A stretch of 57,440 bases of DNA, taken from positions 1 to 57,440 of the forward strand of contig JBCCQN010000022.1 of the NCBI GenBank assembly GCA_039024315.1. The letters run 5' to 3'. Positions 46,020 to 54,485 of this stretch are shown in pieces. A program made the position numbers and the translations under genes. A model generated the notes under the pieces. It had not been told where the DNA came from. It saw nothing but the letters and a program-made list of their open reading frames with translations, and did no database searches. Numbering within the stretch: the first letter of the stretch is position 1; the number at the start of each line of letters is the position of its first letter. This stretch comes from JBCAWW01 sp039024315 (GTDB lineage: Bacteria; Bacteroidota; Bacteroidia; J057).

Positions 46020-46817
46020 TCACAAAGGCCAGTAGGGAGTTAGGATGTGTTGTTTTTCCTCAGGTCTTCGGATAAAACAAATCCCCATCACGTATAGGTC
46101 AAAACTGAGCGTTACCGCAGGGTGGGCCACAATCTCCTGCCAAGCGTTTTGCATCTCCTTGGACCAATTAATATCATCAAACACAATAATGCCGCCATCC
46201 TGTATATGCGGTAGTAGCTTTTTAAAATAGGCTATGGTGGGCTCGTAGCGATGGTTCCCATCGACAAATACATAATCAGGTCGATAAGCAGCTAGGTCTA
46301 AGCGTTCCTCAAGGAGGAAAGAAAACTCACCCACCCATACCTCCGGCTCCAGTCCAAACTGCTTGAAGTTTTCTCTCGCTACCTCTGCGATAGGCTCAGC
46401 CCCCTCCATACTCACAAATCGACTGTTTGTCAACGCACCTAATTGGTAGAGACTTGAGATCCCAAGATTGGTCCCAAATTCTAAGCAACGCTTAGGCTGA
46501 TAATTTAGACAGAGTCTGTAAAGCAATTCCCCTTCTTTGCGATGCCGCGCCGAAAGCTTGGCCAAATAAGCGACGGAGCGTTGGATTGTCCTACTGCCAC
46601 TATTGTCAGAACCAGCGCCCAAATCTTCGAAGGTGAGAATGCGTTCTCCCGCGCTAGCTAACCCTTTGCGTAGTGTCTCTACTTTCGCCCCCCACTCACT
46701 GGGCTGATGGGGGATTATTTGCTGAAGAAACGAATGCACAAATGGCGAGCGAATCTTTGATTGAGATTGCGCTCGCCATTGATGCCTTAAATAACTAAGT
46801 ATATATTTTGCCTTCAC
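46020..46817 (-). CDS. Class I SAM-dependent methyltransferase
   Basis: 265 residues starting with GTG 46817, which overlaps the stop of the upstream gene by one base. SAM-binding CLEFGTNLGISSLYQLGAL at about 114-132, PDYVFVDGNHRYEPTIAYFKKLLPHIQDGGIIVFDDI at about 180-220. This is the O-methyltransferase/glycosyl-associated methyltransferase pattern. Substrate unknown. A variant hairpin repeat (CCTC/GAGG) lies in-frame at 46300-46320. Confidence 0.85.
   Translation of the reverse strand: MKAKYILSYLRHQWRAQSQSKIRSPFVHSFLQQIIPHQPSEWGAKVETLRKGLASAGERILTFEDLGAGSDNSGSRTIQRSVAYLAKLSARHRKEGELLYRLCLNYQPKRCLEFGTNLGISSLYQLGALTNSRFVSMEGAEPIAEVARENFKQFGLEPEVWVGEFSFLLEERLDLAAYRPDYVFVDGNHRYEPTIAYFKKLLPHIQDGGIIVFDDINWSKEMQNAWQEIVAHPAVTLSFDLYVMGICFIRRPEEKQHILTPYWPL
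46300..46320 (+). repeat. Dispersed hairpin repeat variant inside methyltransferase gene
   Basis: Lead-in AAGCGTTC, stem TTCCTC/GAGGAA, loop AAG. Encodes FLLEERL. The lead-in is canonical; the stem differs on both sides in step. Confidence 0.6.
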
Positions 46818-47731
46818 TACTGGCTAGTAACCAGATAGTCAAAGAAGAGCTTATCACGAGGATTGCCGGCACCACCGCCATCAAACTCTAGCGTAGTGAT
46901 TTTCATCACCGCAAACTGAGGCTTAGGCGCTTTGGTGAGGCGTACAATCACATAATCCCCCTCTTTGAGGACAGGGGTACGCGGACTTGGTAGCGGGTCG
47001 CTAAAGAAAGCTTGAGAGATGGTCTCATAAGTCGCTTCATTGTAGTTGAAACGGCTTTCGTCAGTGATCACAAATACAGAATCATTGCCAAAGAATTCGT
47101 TGTTAGGAGACTCTAAGACTGGCTCCCACGCGCCGAGTGAGGAGGAAACCTCTGCGATATCTAGCTCGAGTGGGTTTTGGTTGGTAGGATTGGGCAGGGT
47201 TTCACGATTGGTAAAATTGAAGCCAAAACCAATCCCTAATAGGCGGTTAAAAACAAAGTCATTTTCGTAGGTCAACACCTGAAAAGGTGCTGGATCAATC
47301 GGAGTCGGTAAGATCGTCAACCATGCGATTGCAGAAGCTTCGGCTCCTTTAGAGTCGATCGCGTAGATCATGTAGCGAATCTTATAATAAGCCGGTAGAT
47401 TGGGCGCAGTAAGCGTCAAATCGTAGTTGAGGTTGGTACCGCTTATGTCGATATCTGTAACCACAAAATCGTCCCCCACGATGCTATCCGTTTCTGAATA
47501 GACCCGTCCGGTTACCCGCAATAGTTTGAGGGCTTCATTGTCATAAAGTTGGAGGGAAAGCTCGATATCTTCTCCTGCCTCTTTGAGAAAATTGTTGCTA
47601 GCAGGTGCCAGTAGGCTTATGGCAGGGTCTTCGTCGGCAGGTAAAGGTGGCTCAATTTCCTCTCTACAAGCCGCAAAGCACGTTATTAGCACCGCGATTA
47701 AGAGCGGGCTTATCAGTTTACGGTACTCCAT
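46817..47731 (-). CDS. Lipoprotein of unknown function with Ig-like N-terminal region
   Basis: 304 residues from ATG 47731 (GTG 47743 is the longer option). Lipobox CFAAC gives the lipid-bearing Cys. Residues about 40-140 look like an Ig-like/DUF4625-type beta domain (ISLLAPASNNFLKEAGEDIELSLQLYDNEALKLLRVTG). The rest is beta-rich without a motif. Coupled to the methyltransferase gene by a one-base stop/start overlap. Confidence 0.75.
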   Translation of the reverse strand: MEYRKLISPLLIAVLITCFAACREEIEPPLPADEDPAISLLAPASNNFLKEAGEDIELSLQLYDNEALKLLRVTGRVYSETDSIVGDDFVVTDIDISGTNLNYDLTLTAPNLPAYYKIRYMIYAIDSKGAEASAIAWLTILPTPIDPAPFQVLTYENDFVFNRLLGIGFGFNFTNRETLPNPTNQNPLELDIAEVSSSLGAWEPVLESPNNEFFGNDSVFVITDESRFNYNEATYETISQAFFSDPLPSPRTPVLKEGDYVIVRLTKAPKPQFAVMKITTLEFDGGGAGNPRDKLFFDYLVTSQ

Positions 47732-47889
47732 GTTAAGTATCACAGTAAGGGGTTATGTCACTCAATCAATTGACTAGAATACGAAAAAAACGTATCTGGA
47801 TCAAAAATGAAAATATTTTCCTGAATTTATAAACTAACAAATGAATATTTGGTAAGCACGTAGCAAGTCCTAATTTGTATATTCGGGAC

Positions 47890-48093
47890 ATGAAAGCTCG
47901 ATTTTGTCTGCTATCAGTATTTTTTGCCGTCTTGACGATCGCTTGCCAGAGTGATAAGCAGTCCTTACCCAGTCATGCGCGCAAGGTAAAAGAAAAGCAT
48001 CGCGTCAAAGATAGTTTGCGGACGCTGGAACTCATTCAAGCATTGGAATCAGACAGTCTCAAAAATGATTCTACTGGCAATCTCCAAGATTGA
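47890..48093 (+). CDS. Small lipoprotein, unknown function
   Basis: 67 residues from ATG 47890. Signal MKARFCLLSVFFAVLTIACQS with lipobox LTIAC. The mature part is short, highly charged and helical (HARKVKEKHRVKDSLRTLELIQALESD). It stands alone between divergent and convergent neighbours. Confidence 0.65.
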   Translation: MKARFCLLSVFFAVLTIACQSDKQSLPSHARKVKEKHRVKDSLRTLELIQALESDSLKNDSTGNLQD

Positions 48094-48179
48094 AAGGGGG
48101 GCTTGAGTTAAAAACTTGGTACAAAGAAAAGAGTATTTTGGGTAAAGATCGTTAAGAGAGACTCTTTTTCTATATACTA

Positions 48180-48284
48180 AGTACCTAGACAATAGTACTT
48201 AGTATTAAGACCTAAGAAAATTGAACTATTGATTCAGCAGAACCTTTTTTCTCGGTACTACATACTTTTTACTCTGTACTTAAA
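48180..48284 (+). repeat. Intergenic repeat family A, copy 3 (palindrome lost)
   Basis: Begins AAGTACCTAGACAATAG, then TTAGTATTAAGACCT, CTCGGTACTACATACT and CTCTGTACTTAA. It aligns to the copy at 18399-18526 except that the CCCGAAAGCTTTCGGG block and ~8 following bases are absent. Confidence 0.85.
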
Positions 48285-48372
48285 CAACAATTATCTAGGC
48301 TTTATCCCCCTTGGATGGCAGTTTCATGTATTTTGCCAACCTTCCATTACAAATGGTTATCCGTCAAACCCA

Positions 48373-49896
48373 CTAGGGCGCAATCTCAAAAGGCACAAAA
48401 CTACATTCTGAATCTGCGTTTTCTTCGTTCATGATCTTCTTCATCCGCTGGATCAGATCTTGGTGTTCGGCAAGGCCGGAAAGATCCTGGGTCTCCTCCG
48501 CATCGACCGATAAATCGTACAGCTCCACCGGATCATTTGCGCTTTGATTTTGTCCCCGATAAAGCTTCCACTGGCCCATACGGAGAGATTGCTGCTCTCT
48601 AAATTGGAAATAGAGATAGCCTTTTGGTAGGCGATTAACTGGCCCATTTTTAAGGATACTGGCAAAGCTCACCCCATCCATTTCAGAGGTTGGCTCTATG
48701 CCCGCTAGTTCCAAAATAGTAGGTCCTATATCGTACTGAGCGGCAATTATGTCTTCCACCTTGCCGGCTGGGATCTGCCCTGGCCAATAGGCAATCATCG
48801 GCACGCGTACCCCTCCTTCATAAAGACTACGCTTGAATCCCCGCAAGCCTCCGCTACTGTTAAAAGGACTATCCAAAATCCCGTCAATCTGCACTGAATC
48901 TACCCCAGCTTCGTCATGTGGGCCATTATCACTAGTTAAAATGATCAAAGTATTGGGGCCTAAGTCATTTTTGCTAACGGCCGCCAGCAACTTCCCTATA
49001 TCGCGATCCAAGCGACTGATCATGGCGGCAAAAGTGGCCCGAGTCATGTAGGGTAGGGGACGAGCGTAAATCTTATCACCTTGGTAGTCAAATTCAGGAA
49101 AGAGACTCTTCCCATCCTTATCGAGATATTGTTCGAGCAGCCCTACGTCTTCAGTGCTGTAGTCAGGATCACCGCTGCGCGGAACGCTCAACTCTGCATG
49201 AGCAATGGTCAATGGGAGGTAGAGAAAAAAGGGTTTTTCGTGCTGGCGTTCGATGAAATCGATGGCTCGATCCATAAACTCATTTTGTACCCAGCGACTA
49301 GGTTCGATTGTCAAGCGCTCAAAATCCCCTGCTGGATTGGTGGTAAATAAGTATTGCCGGCGCTGCCAACCTTGGGTTTGGCCATCGATAAAATGCTGGT
49401 GGGCATCAACGGCATTGAGCCAGCCCGTAAATTCTTGAAAACCTCTATCCAAAGGACTATCCCCCAATACGCTATCGCCCGAAAGGATGGCTTTGTGTTG
49501 CTTACCGATCATGGCGGTAGTATAGCCTTGGTCTCTTAGCAACTGTGGCCATAAACTAAAGTTGGCCGATAGATTGGCTTGGCTATTGCCACAGGACTTG
49601 AGGTGTCCTGCATGCATGCCTGTCAGCAAGGAGGCGCGGGACGGTCCGCATACTGGTGCACTAGCGTAGAAATTAGTAAAGCGCATCCCGAAAGCTGCTA
49701 ATTCGTCAATATTGGGCGTTTTGATCAGTTTTTGTCCGTACACCCCAAAATCACCAAACCCAATATCATCCACATTGATGAGGATAATATTGGGGGACTG
49801 GGCGTTCGTCGAAGGCGTAAACCCTAAACTAAATCCTAAGGCTACTAACAGCCTAAAGAAGCAAAATCTCGAAAGTCTCGCGTGTTGTCTCATCAT
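48373..49896 (-). CDS. Sulfatase (arylsulfatase type I), exported
   Basis: 507 residues. Signal peptide about 1-32. Metal site NVDDIGFGDFG at 42-52 and formylglycine site CGPSRASLLTG with Cys83. ILTSDNGPHDEAG lies in the middle and GLRGFKRSLYEGGVRVPMIAYWPG further on, as in arylsulfatase A-type enzymes. It cuts sulfate from an unknown ester. It overlaps the end of the giant dehydrogenase gene by 44 bp, so it is translated from the same transcript. One hairpin repeat in-frame at 49169-49189. Confidence 0.92.
   Translation of the reverse strand: MMRQHARLSRFCFFRLLVALGFSLGFTPSTNAQSPNIILINVDDIGFGDFGVYGQKLIKTPNIDELAAFGMRFTNFYASAPVCGPSRASLLTGMHAGHLKSCGNSQANLSANFSLWPQLLRDQGYTTAMIGKQHKAILSGDSVLGDSPLDRGFQEFTGWLNAVDAHQHFIDGQTQGWQRRQYLFTTNPAGDFERLTIEPSRWVQNEFMDRAIDFIERQHEKPFFLYLPLTIAHAELSVPRSGDPDYSTEDVGLLEQYLDKDGKSLFPEFDYQGDKIYARPLPYMTRATFAAMISRLDRDIGKLLAAVSKNDLGPNTLIILTSDNGPHDEAGVDSVQIDGILDSPFNSSGGLRGFKRSLYEGGVRVPMIAYWPGQIPAGKVEDIIAAQYDIGPTILELAGIEPTSEMDGVSFASILKNGPVNRLPKGYLYFQFREQQSLRMGQWKLYRGQNQSANDPVELYDLSVDAEETQDLSGLAEHQDLIQRMKKIMNEENADSECSFVPFEIAP
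49169..49189 (-). repeat. Dispersed hairpin repeat inside sulfatase gene
   Basis: Lead-in GAGCGTTC, stem CCGC/GCGG, loop GCA. Encodes LSVPRSGD. Confidence 0.75.
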
Positions 49897-52800
49897 TGAT
49901 GTTTACCAAATAAAGTCCCTTGGACAGACGTCTGAGGTCAATACGAATTTGGCTAGCACCGGGAGTGATGATCTCTTCTTGCACCCGCTTTCCTTGGAGA
50001 TTGAAGATTTCTACCGTGATCGGTATCGTCGCAAGTTGAGACAATTGTACACTCAAGATATTTTGAGTCGGATTGGGGAAGAGTCTGTATTTAGCTTCTC
50101 TCAATGATTGCACCTCTACACTTTGAGAGTAGCTAAACTGTCCGTCGAAATCCACCTGTCGCAAGCGATAGTAAGTAGTAGTAGCAGGTAAATACGGATC
50201 TTGATATTGATAAGTCTGTATTTGCTGGCTATTACCAGCGCCTTTGATTTGCGCGATCTCGACAAAAGCTGATCCACCAATCGAACGCTCTAAGCCAAAG
50301 TAATCGTTATTTTCTTCAGTTGCAGTCGTCCAACTTAAAGTAACACCTAGATCGTTCTGCGAAGCAGTAAAATCCAATAATTCTACTGGTAAATCCGTCG
50401 CGATTATGTCTCCAATCACAAATCCGGCCTCGGCAAAGCTAAAATAAGCGACTTCTTCGAGCACATGTCCAATCTCCGCATCGCCACACGTTTCCTCTTC
50501 GAGAAATAGCTCCACTTGGCCTCCGGCTACTGATCGATGACGCAAAGCGCAGACATCGCCCCCATTGTAACTGGCGATTTGGCCAAGGAAAAGCCCTGCA
50601 TGCTCATAGTTTTGCACAAAGCGTAAAGTATCCCAAACTTCTTCTACAAGATTGTTGGTCTGTTGGACCTCAAAAGGTAAGTAACCATCAAATTCTCCAG
50701 GCTCGATAGCGATATAACCGACGGTCTCAGCCGTGTGAATACCGTCGCTGCCTTGGACTTCTTGTAGCCGTAGGCGAAAGCTGCTTTGGTTTGCGTTGTT
50801 GGCATTTTGGCGGATTGTTACTGGACTAGCCTCTCGCGTACTCATCGTCTGGGCCAAGACCACAGGCCTAAGGGTAAAGCTTTGTGGGAAGCTATGATCA
50901 ATGAAGTTATGGTCCAAGGCAAGGGTATCTGCCATCAGTTTTTTGCCATTGGGGAGGGTGTGGATACCCGCTTCCACCGCAAAGTAGGATACCGCCTCAA
51001 AGGCATGGGTCGCATCCAAGCAATCCCATTCTTCCAATCTGATTTCAAAGCTGTTTTGAGTTACATTGCGTACTCTAACCGTAATAGGGTCTGTGCCGGC
51101 ATAAGAAGGCGCTCCTGCTACAATTATTGGTCGTTGATAAGTCCGATTGAGATTGACCACCAGCCAATTATGGTCTACGCTTACTTGGCCCACTTCGCCC
51201 AAGGTATCAGTTTGCGTAGGAACTAGGCCTTTGATCCAATCGGTAAGCACCTCCATATATTCTTCATCCACTAGGCTTTTGGCTAAAGGGGGCATGGCAT
51301 CAGCAGCTACACTATGATCGCGCAACCAAAGCTCAGAATTGGCAGTATCGCCTGGTAACACCACATTGGGTACATGAGAGGCAGCGCTGATCGTAGGACC
51401 ATTGATGAGGTCTTGACTTGCCATTAGCGTTTTGATACGTCCATCAAAGTTAGCGTTCACCCCACCCGGCTGGTGGCAATAGGCACAGTTGGCATCTAGA
51501 TAGGATCGTACTTTGTAAGCGTTAATGGCTTTGGGATCTTCGAGCGGAACATTGCGGAGATATTGCTCTGGATCACCGATAGCCTGAGCAAAGATGTCGA
51601 TATGAGCCCAGGCATTAAGTTGATTATCTGTATTGCCCGTTTGGGGATAAGTAAAGTCTCCATTGAGTTGTTGGGTTTTGAGGCCTAGAACTTGACCTGC
51701 ATTTTCATTGTGGCAAGTAAGACATTCGCCTCGACTGGGAAAGGTCCAAGTTTGTTGCCAAGTCTGACCAGCTGGGTCGAGTATGTTGAAGGCTTTCGTA
51801 GCGCCGCTGGAAAGCAAATCTGCGTCGCTTTGGTCATCGCGCCATTGGTAAGTCAAGCCGTAGGCTTTGCCGGCATTACCAATAATGATAAAGCGAGTCT
51901 CTACCTTGGTGGTATTATTGGGGTTACTCTCATCCAAAGCTAGGTCAAACTGTTTGATAATAACGGTTCCTTCTGGGAATACCCAAGGATTCTCCGCATC
52001 AAAGACCACTTGTTCTGCAGGACTATCAAAAGTACCGTCATTGGGTAGGGCAATCCAGCGCTGCTTTTCGGCCCTATCGGACCAAAGAGGGGTATTGACG
52101 GTATAAGGAATAAACCCACTAGCTGGAGTCATATTGACGAGATCACTAAAAGCCCCCGTCGCCGAAAGCGTCAGTGGAATGCTTGCATTCTGGGCTGGAT
52201 TTTTGATCAGCTTCATCATGCTGCCATTGGTACGCATCAGCATCAAGTCGCCCAAAGGAGACTCAAAGATGGTATAAGCCGCGCTGGGAATATTGGGGAG
52301 CTTTTCGGCGGTAGTAATTTCCGTGACGGGATCGTAGTCAATGGCCCAAGCATTTTTCTTACTGATATCTGCAGTAATGACCTTGCCATAAAGCTCAGGA
52401 TGCACACTCCCGCGGTAGATACAACCCAGCATGATATTGCTGGCTTGATTGCGTGGCGGCGAGAAGATAGGCTCTGTTAAAATCCCTCTAAAAGGATTGG
52501 GTTGAGGCGCCGTGGGAGGCGTACGATCCCAAGTAATAGTTCCTGTAGGCCCTACTCGATAAGGCCAGCCGTAGTTATGGCCTTTTTCGATACGGTTGAT
52601 CTCTTCGCCATTATGGGGGCCTACTTCACAGATCCAAGGGTAACCGCTGACGGCATCAAAACTCAGTTTCCAAGGATTGCGGTGTCCAAGGCTGTAGTAT
52701 TCCTCCATGATGCTACTATCAGCTGCTAGCCAAGGATTATCGTTAGGGATGCCATAAGCGATACCTGATAGTTCATCTGGATAGGCTTGAGGTAGCTTTT

Positions 52801-53587
52801 TGCGGGGCGGATGGCTTTTAAGCGGATCTTGATCCACGTCTATGCGCATGATGCCTCCAACTAAGTTATGCTCGATACGCTGCACATCATTCATGATCGT
52901 ATCCTTGGCGGCTAAGCCTGTGTAGGGCCCAAAACCACCTCCATGCGCATCGCCAAAGGGAATGTATAAAAAACCATCGGGGCCAAAGTCTATTTCTCCC
53001 ACGTTGTGGAACGATCCTCCTGGTACAATCTGTTGGATCATCACTAACTCACTGTTAAGGTCGAGCTGGCCCGTACTAGCCAATAGCTTGAACCTACTGA
53101 GTCTACGATGAGTGTTATTGCTCATGTAGGTGATGTAGATATACTCTCGATTAGGCGAGCCTGCTTGGCCAAACTCTGGATGAAAAGCAATACCTTTGAG
53201 GCCAAAGCGATTATTGGTAAAAGGAGTACCGTTGGCAATATCACCAATCAATAGGGCGCTAGGATTCGCTTGATCAAAGTCAAAACGATAAATTTTACCT
53301 TTTACTGTACCCATGACCATAACGTTAGTACTCGGTATGCGTCTAGCGGTGATGACTTGTCCCATCCCCGTACTGGTATAGGCATTGGTCCATTGCCAAG
53401 TGCTGGGTAGTTGATTGGGAAAAGCGCCGCCTAAATAGCCGCTAAAGGCTTCAGCACTCGTAAGCCCTGGGCCTGTAATCATAGGCGCTGCCGCGATCCC
53501 TAGTAGGAGGACGAGGGCAATAATTAGCTTCAGGCGGATGTTAGAAAAGAGTGAGCGAAGGCCAAAAAACTGCTGATCAGGGTTCAT
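49853..53587 (-). CDS. Giant PQQ-type sugar dehydrogenase / diheme cytochrome / T9SS protein
   Basis: 1244 residues. N-terminal signal anchor (LKLIIALVLLLGIAAAP). About 55-460 is a soluble glucose/sorbosone dehydrogenase-like propeller (GEIDFGPDGFLYIPFGDAHGG, YSLGHRNPWKLSFD, NYGWPYRVG). About 470-790 is a cytochrome region with two heme c motifs, CLTCH (622-626) and CAYCH (701-705). About 800-1056 carries three beta repeats (sFeiRLeE...H..E.V.Y.aiE.G). Residues about 1165-1244 are a T9SS type A sorting domain (RLFPNPTQNILSV). It would oxidise a sugar outside the cell and pass electrons to heme. A sulfatase gene overlaps its 3' end. Confidence 0.88.
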   Translation of the reverse strand: MNPDQQFFGLRSLFSNIRLKLIIALVLLLGIAAAPMITGPGLTSAEAFSGYLGGAFPNQLPSTWQWTNAYTSTGMGQVITARRIPSTNVMVMGTVKGKIYRFDFDQANPSALLIGDIANGTPFTNNRFGLKGIAFHPEFGQAGSPNREYIYITYMSNNTHRRLSRFKLLASTGQLDLNSELVMIQQIVPGGSFHNVGEIDFGPDGFLYIPFGDAHGGGFGPYTGLAAKDTIMNDVQRIEHNLVGGIMRIDVDQDPLKSHPPRKKLPQAYPDELSGIAYGIPNDNPWLAADSSIMEEYYSLGHRNPWKLSFDAVSGYPWICEVGPHNGEEINRIEKGHNYGWPYRVGPTGTITWDRTPPTAPQPNPFRGILTEPIFSPPRNQASNIMLGCIYRGSVHPELYGKVITADISKKNAWAIDYDPVTEITTAEKLPNIPSAAYTIFESPLGDLMLMRTNGSMMKLIKNPAQNASIPLTLSATGAFSDLVNMTPASGFIPYTVNTPLWSDRAEKQRWIALPNDGTFDSPAEQVVFDAENPWVFPEGTVIIKQFDLALDESNPNNTTKVETRFIIIGNAGKAYGLTYQWRDDQSDADLLSSGATKAFNILDPAGQTWQQTWTFPSRGECLTCHNENAGQVLGLKTQQLNGDFTYPQTGNTDNQLNAWAHIDIFAQAIGDPEQYLRNVPLEDPKAINAYKVRSYLDANCAYCHQPGGVNANFDGRIKTLMASQDLINGPTISAASHVPNVVLPGDTANSELWLRDHSVAADAMPPLAKSLVDEEYMEVLTDWIKGLVPTQTDTLGEVGQVSVDHNWLVVNLNRTYQRPIIVAGAPSYAGTDPITVRVRNVTQNSFEIRLEEWDCLDATHAFEAVSYFAVEAGIHTLPNGKKLMADTLALDHNFIDHSFPQSFTLRPVVLAQTMSTREASPVTIRQNANNANQSSFRLRLQEVQGSDGIHTAETVGYIAIEPGEFDGYLPFEVQQTNNLVEEVWDTLRFVQNYEHAGLFLGQIASYNGGDVCALRHRSVAGGQVELFLEEETCGDAEIGHVLEEVAYFSFAEAGFVIGDIIATDLPVELLDFTASQNDLGVTLSWTTATEENNDYFGLERSIGGSAFVEIAQIKGAGNSQQIQTYQYQDPYLPATTTYYRLRQVDFDGQFSYSQSVEVQSLREAKYRLFPNPTQNILSVQLSQLATIPITVEIFNLQGKRVQEEIITPGASQIRIDLRRLSKGLYLVNINDETTRETFEILLL
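50350..50372 (+). repeat. Dispersed hairpin repeat inside dehydrogenase/T9SS gene
   Basis: Lead-in GATCGTTC, stem CTGC/GCAG, loop GAA, then TAAAA. Encodes FTASQND in the linker before the T9SS domain. Confidence 0.8.
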
Positions 53588-53630
53588 AAGCGGCCTAGCA
53601 AAGAAATTTACACTAGTCTAAAAACAAAAG

Positions 53631-53674
53631 CCTATCTGCTTGACAGATAGGGATTCACTAGCTAAAGGCTAGTG
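53631..53674. promoter_or_regulatory. Two adjacent hairpins in the dehydrogenase leader
   Basis: CCTATCTG/CAGATAGG (53631-53651) and CACTAGC/GCTAGTG (53656-53674), each with a 5-nt loop, 44 bp upstream of the dehydrogenase ATG. Their role is unknown; leader RNA structure or an upstream terminator remnant are possible. Confidence 0.5.
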
Positions 53675-53840
53675 TCAATTCCGAAAATACGAGCTTGGGT
53701 AGGGTAAGTTTGTGTTTCTAACCGAGGTTAGATTCAGGACTAAATTAAATACAAAATTTTGGATTATTCAAAAATATATTCAGAATCAGCTATGGATAGT
53801 TGCTTAAACAGCAAGTGTTTAGCTGCTAAAAGCCCCAATT

Positions 53841-53861
53841 GAGCGTTCCGCGCAGCGGTCT
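53841..53861 (+). repeat. Dispersed hairpin repeat, intergenic copy
   Basis: Lead-in GAGCGTTC, stem CCGC/GCGG, loop GCA. Ends 3 bp from the stop codon of the gene at 53864. Confidence 0.8.
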
Positions 53862-53863
53862 GC

Positions 53864-54322
53864 CTAAAACTGACGGGAAAAAAGATAGTCGCGAATGAGA
53901 TCAAACTCCTCCCAATCTTCGCGACGCAAAGTGATAATTTGATCATTGAAGTGGATGGTAAGGATATTTTGCTCACCATCTAGCCGTGGGTTGGCATAAC
54001 GTAGGGGGAAAGCATTGTTTTCACGCTTGAAGAGAATCTCATAGACCGAGATCAAGGAGAAGTGCTCATTGACAAAAAAGATCTGCGCGTAGGTTTTTTT
54101 GAGCTTGGCGTAGGCGAGCAAATTGCCCAAACCAACGGCGATCAGCTCACCAATCACCGCAATCCACAGTGTATTGAGGCCAGCACCATGAGACACGACC
54201 CTGACCAATATACCCAGCATTAGTACCACATTAAAGCCCGCGATGTATTGCATCGCAAAGCCCTGTAGGACCAAAAGCCCATTTTTAGAGTTAGGAAAAT
54301 GCTTGCTGTGAAAACTGGTCAT
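53864..54322 (-). CDS. Membrane protein with C-terminal soluble region, unknown function
   Basis: 152 residues. Two hydrophobic helices (YIAGFNVVLMLGILVRVV and LWIAVIGELIAVGLGNLLAY) precede a soluble part of ~70 residues (FFVNEHFSLISVYEILF, LTIHFNDQIITLRREDW) that could be a PH-like fold. No family recognised. A hairpin repeat begins 3 bp beyond its stop codon. Confidence 0.7.
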   Translation of the reverse strand: MTSFHSKHFPNSKNGLLVLQGFAMQYIAGFNVVLMLGILVRVVSHGAGLNTLWIAVIGELIAVGLGNLLAYAKLKKTYAQIFFVNEHFSLISVYEILFKRENNAFPLRYANPRLDGEQNILTIHFNDQIITLRREDWEEFDLIRDYLFSRQF

Positions 54323-54485
54323 TTATGAAGGGTTGATAGATTGAATATTTGAATGGTTGAATTTTGAGGTGCTAACTAGGGCGATATTCTGCGTATCAGC
54401 GCCCAAGGTTTTAGCAAAATTGATAAGGGCCTCGTCGCTCTCCATCAAAAATTCAACACTTCATCAATTCAACTAATCACTAAAT

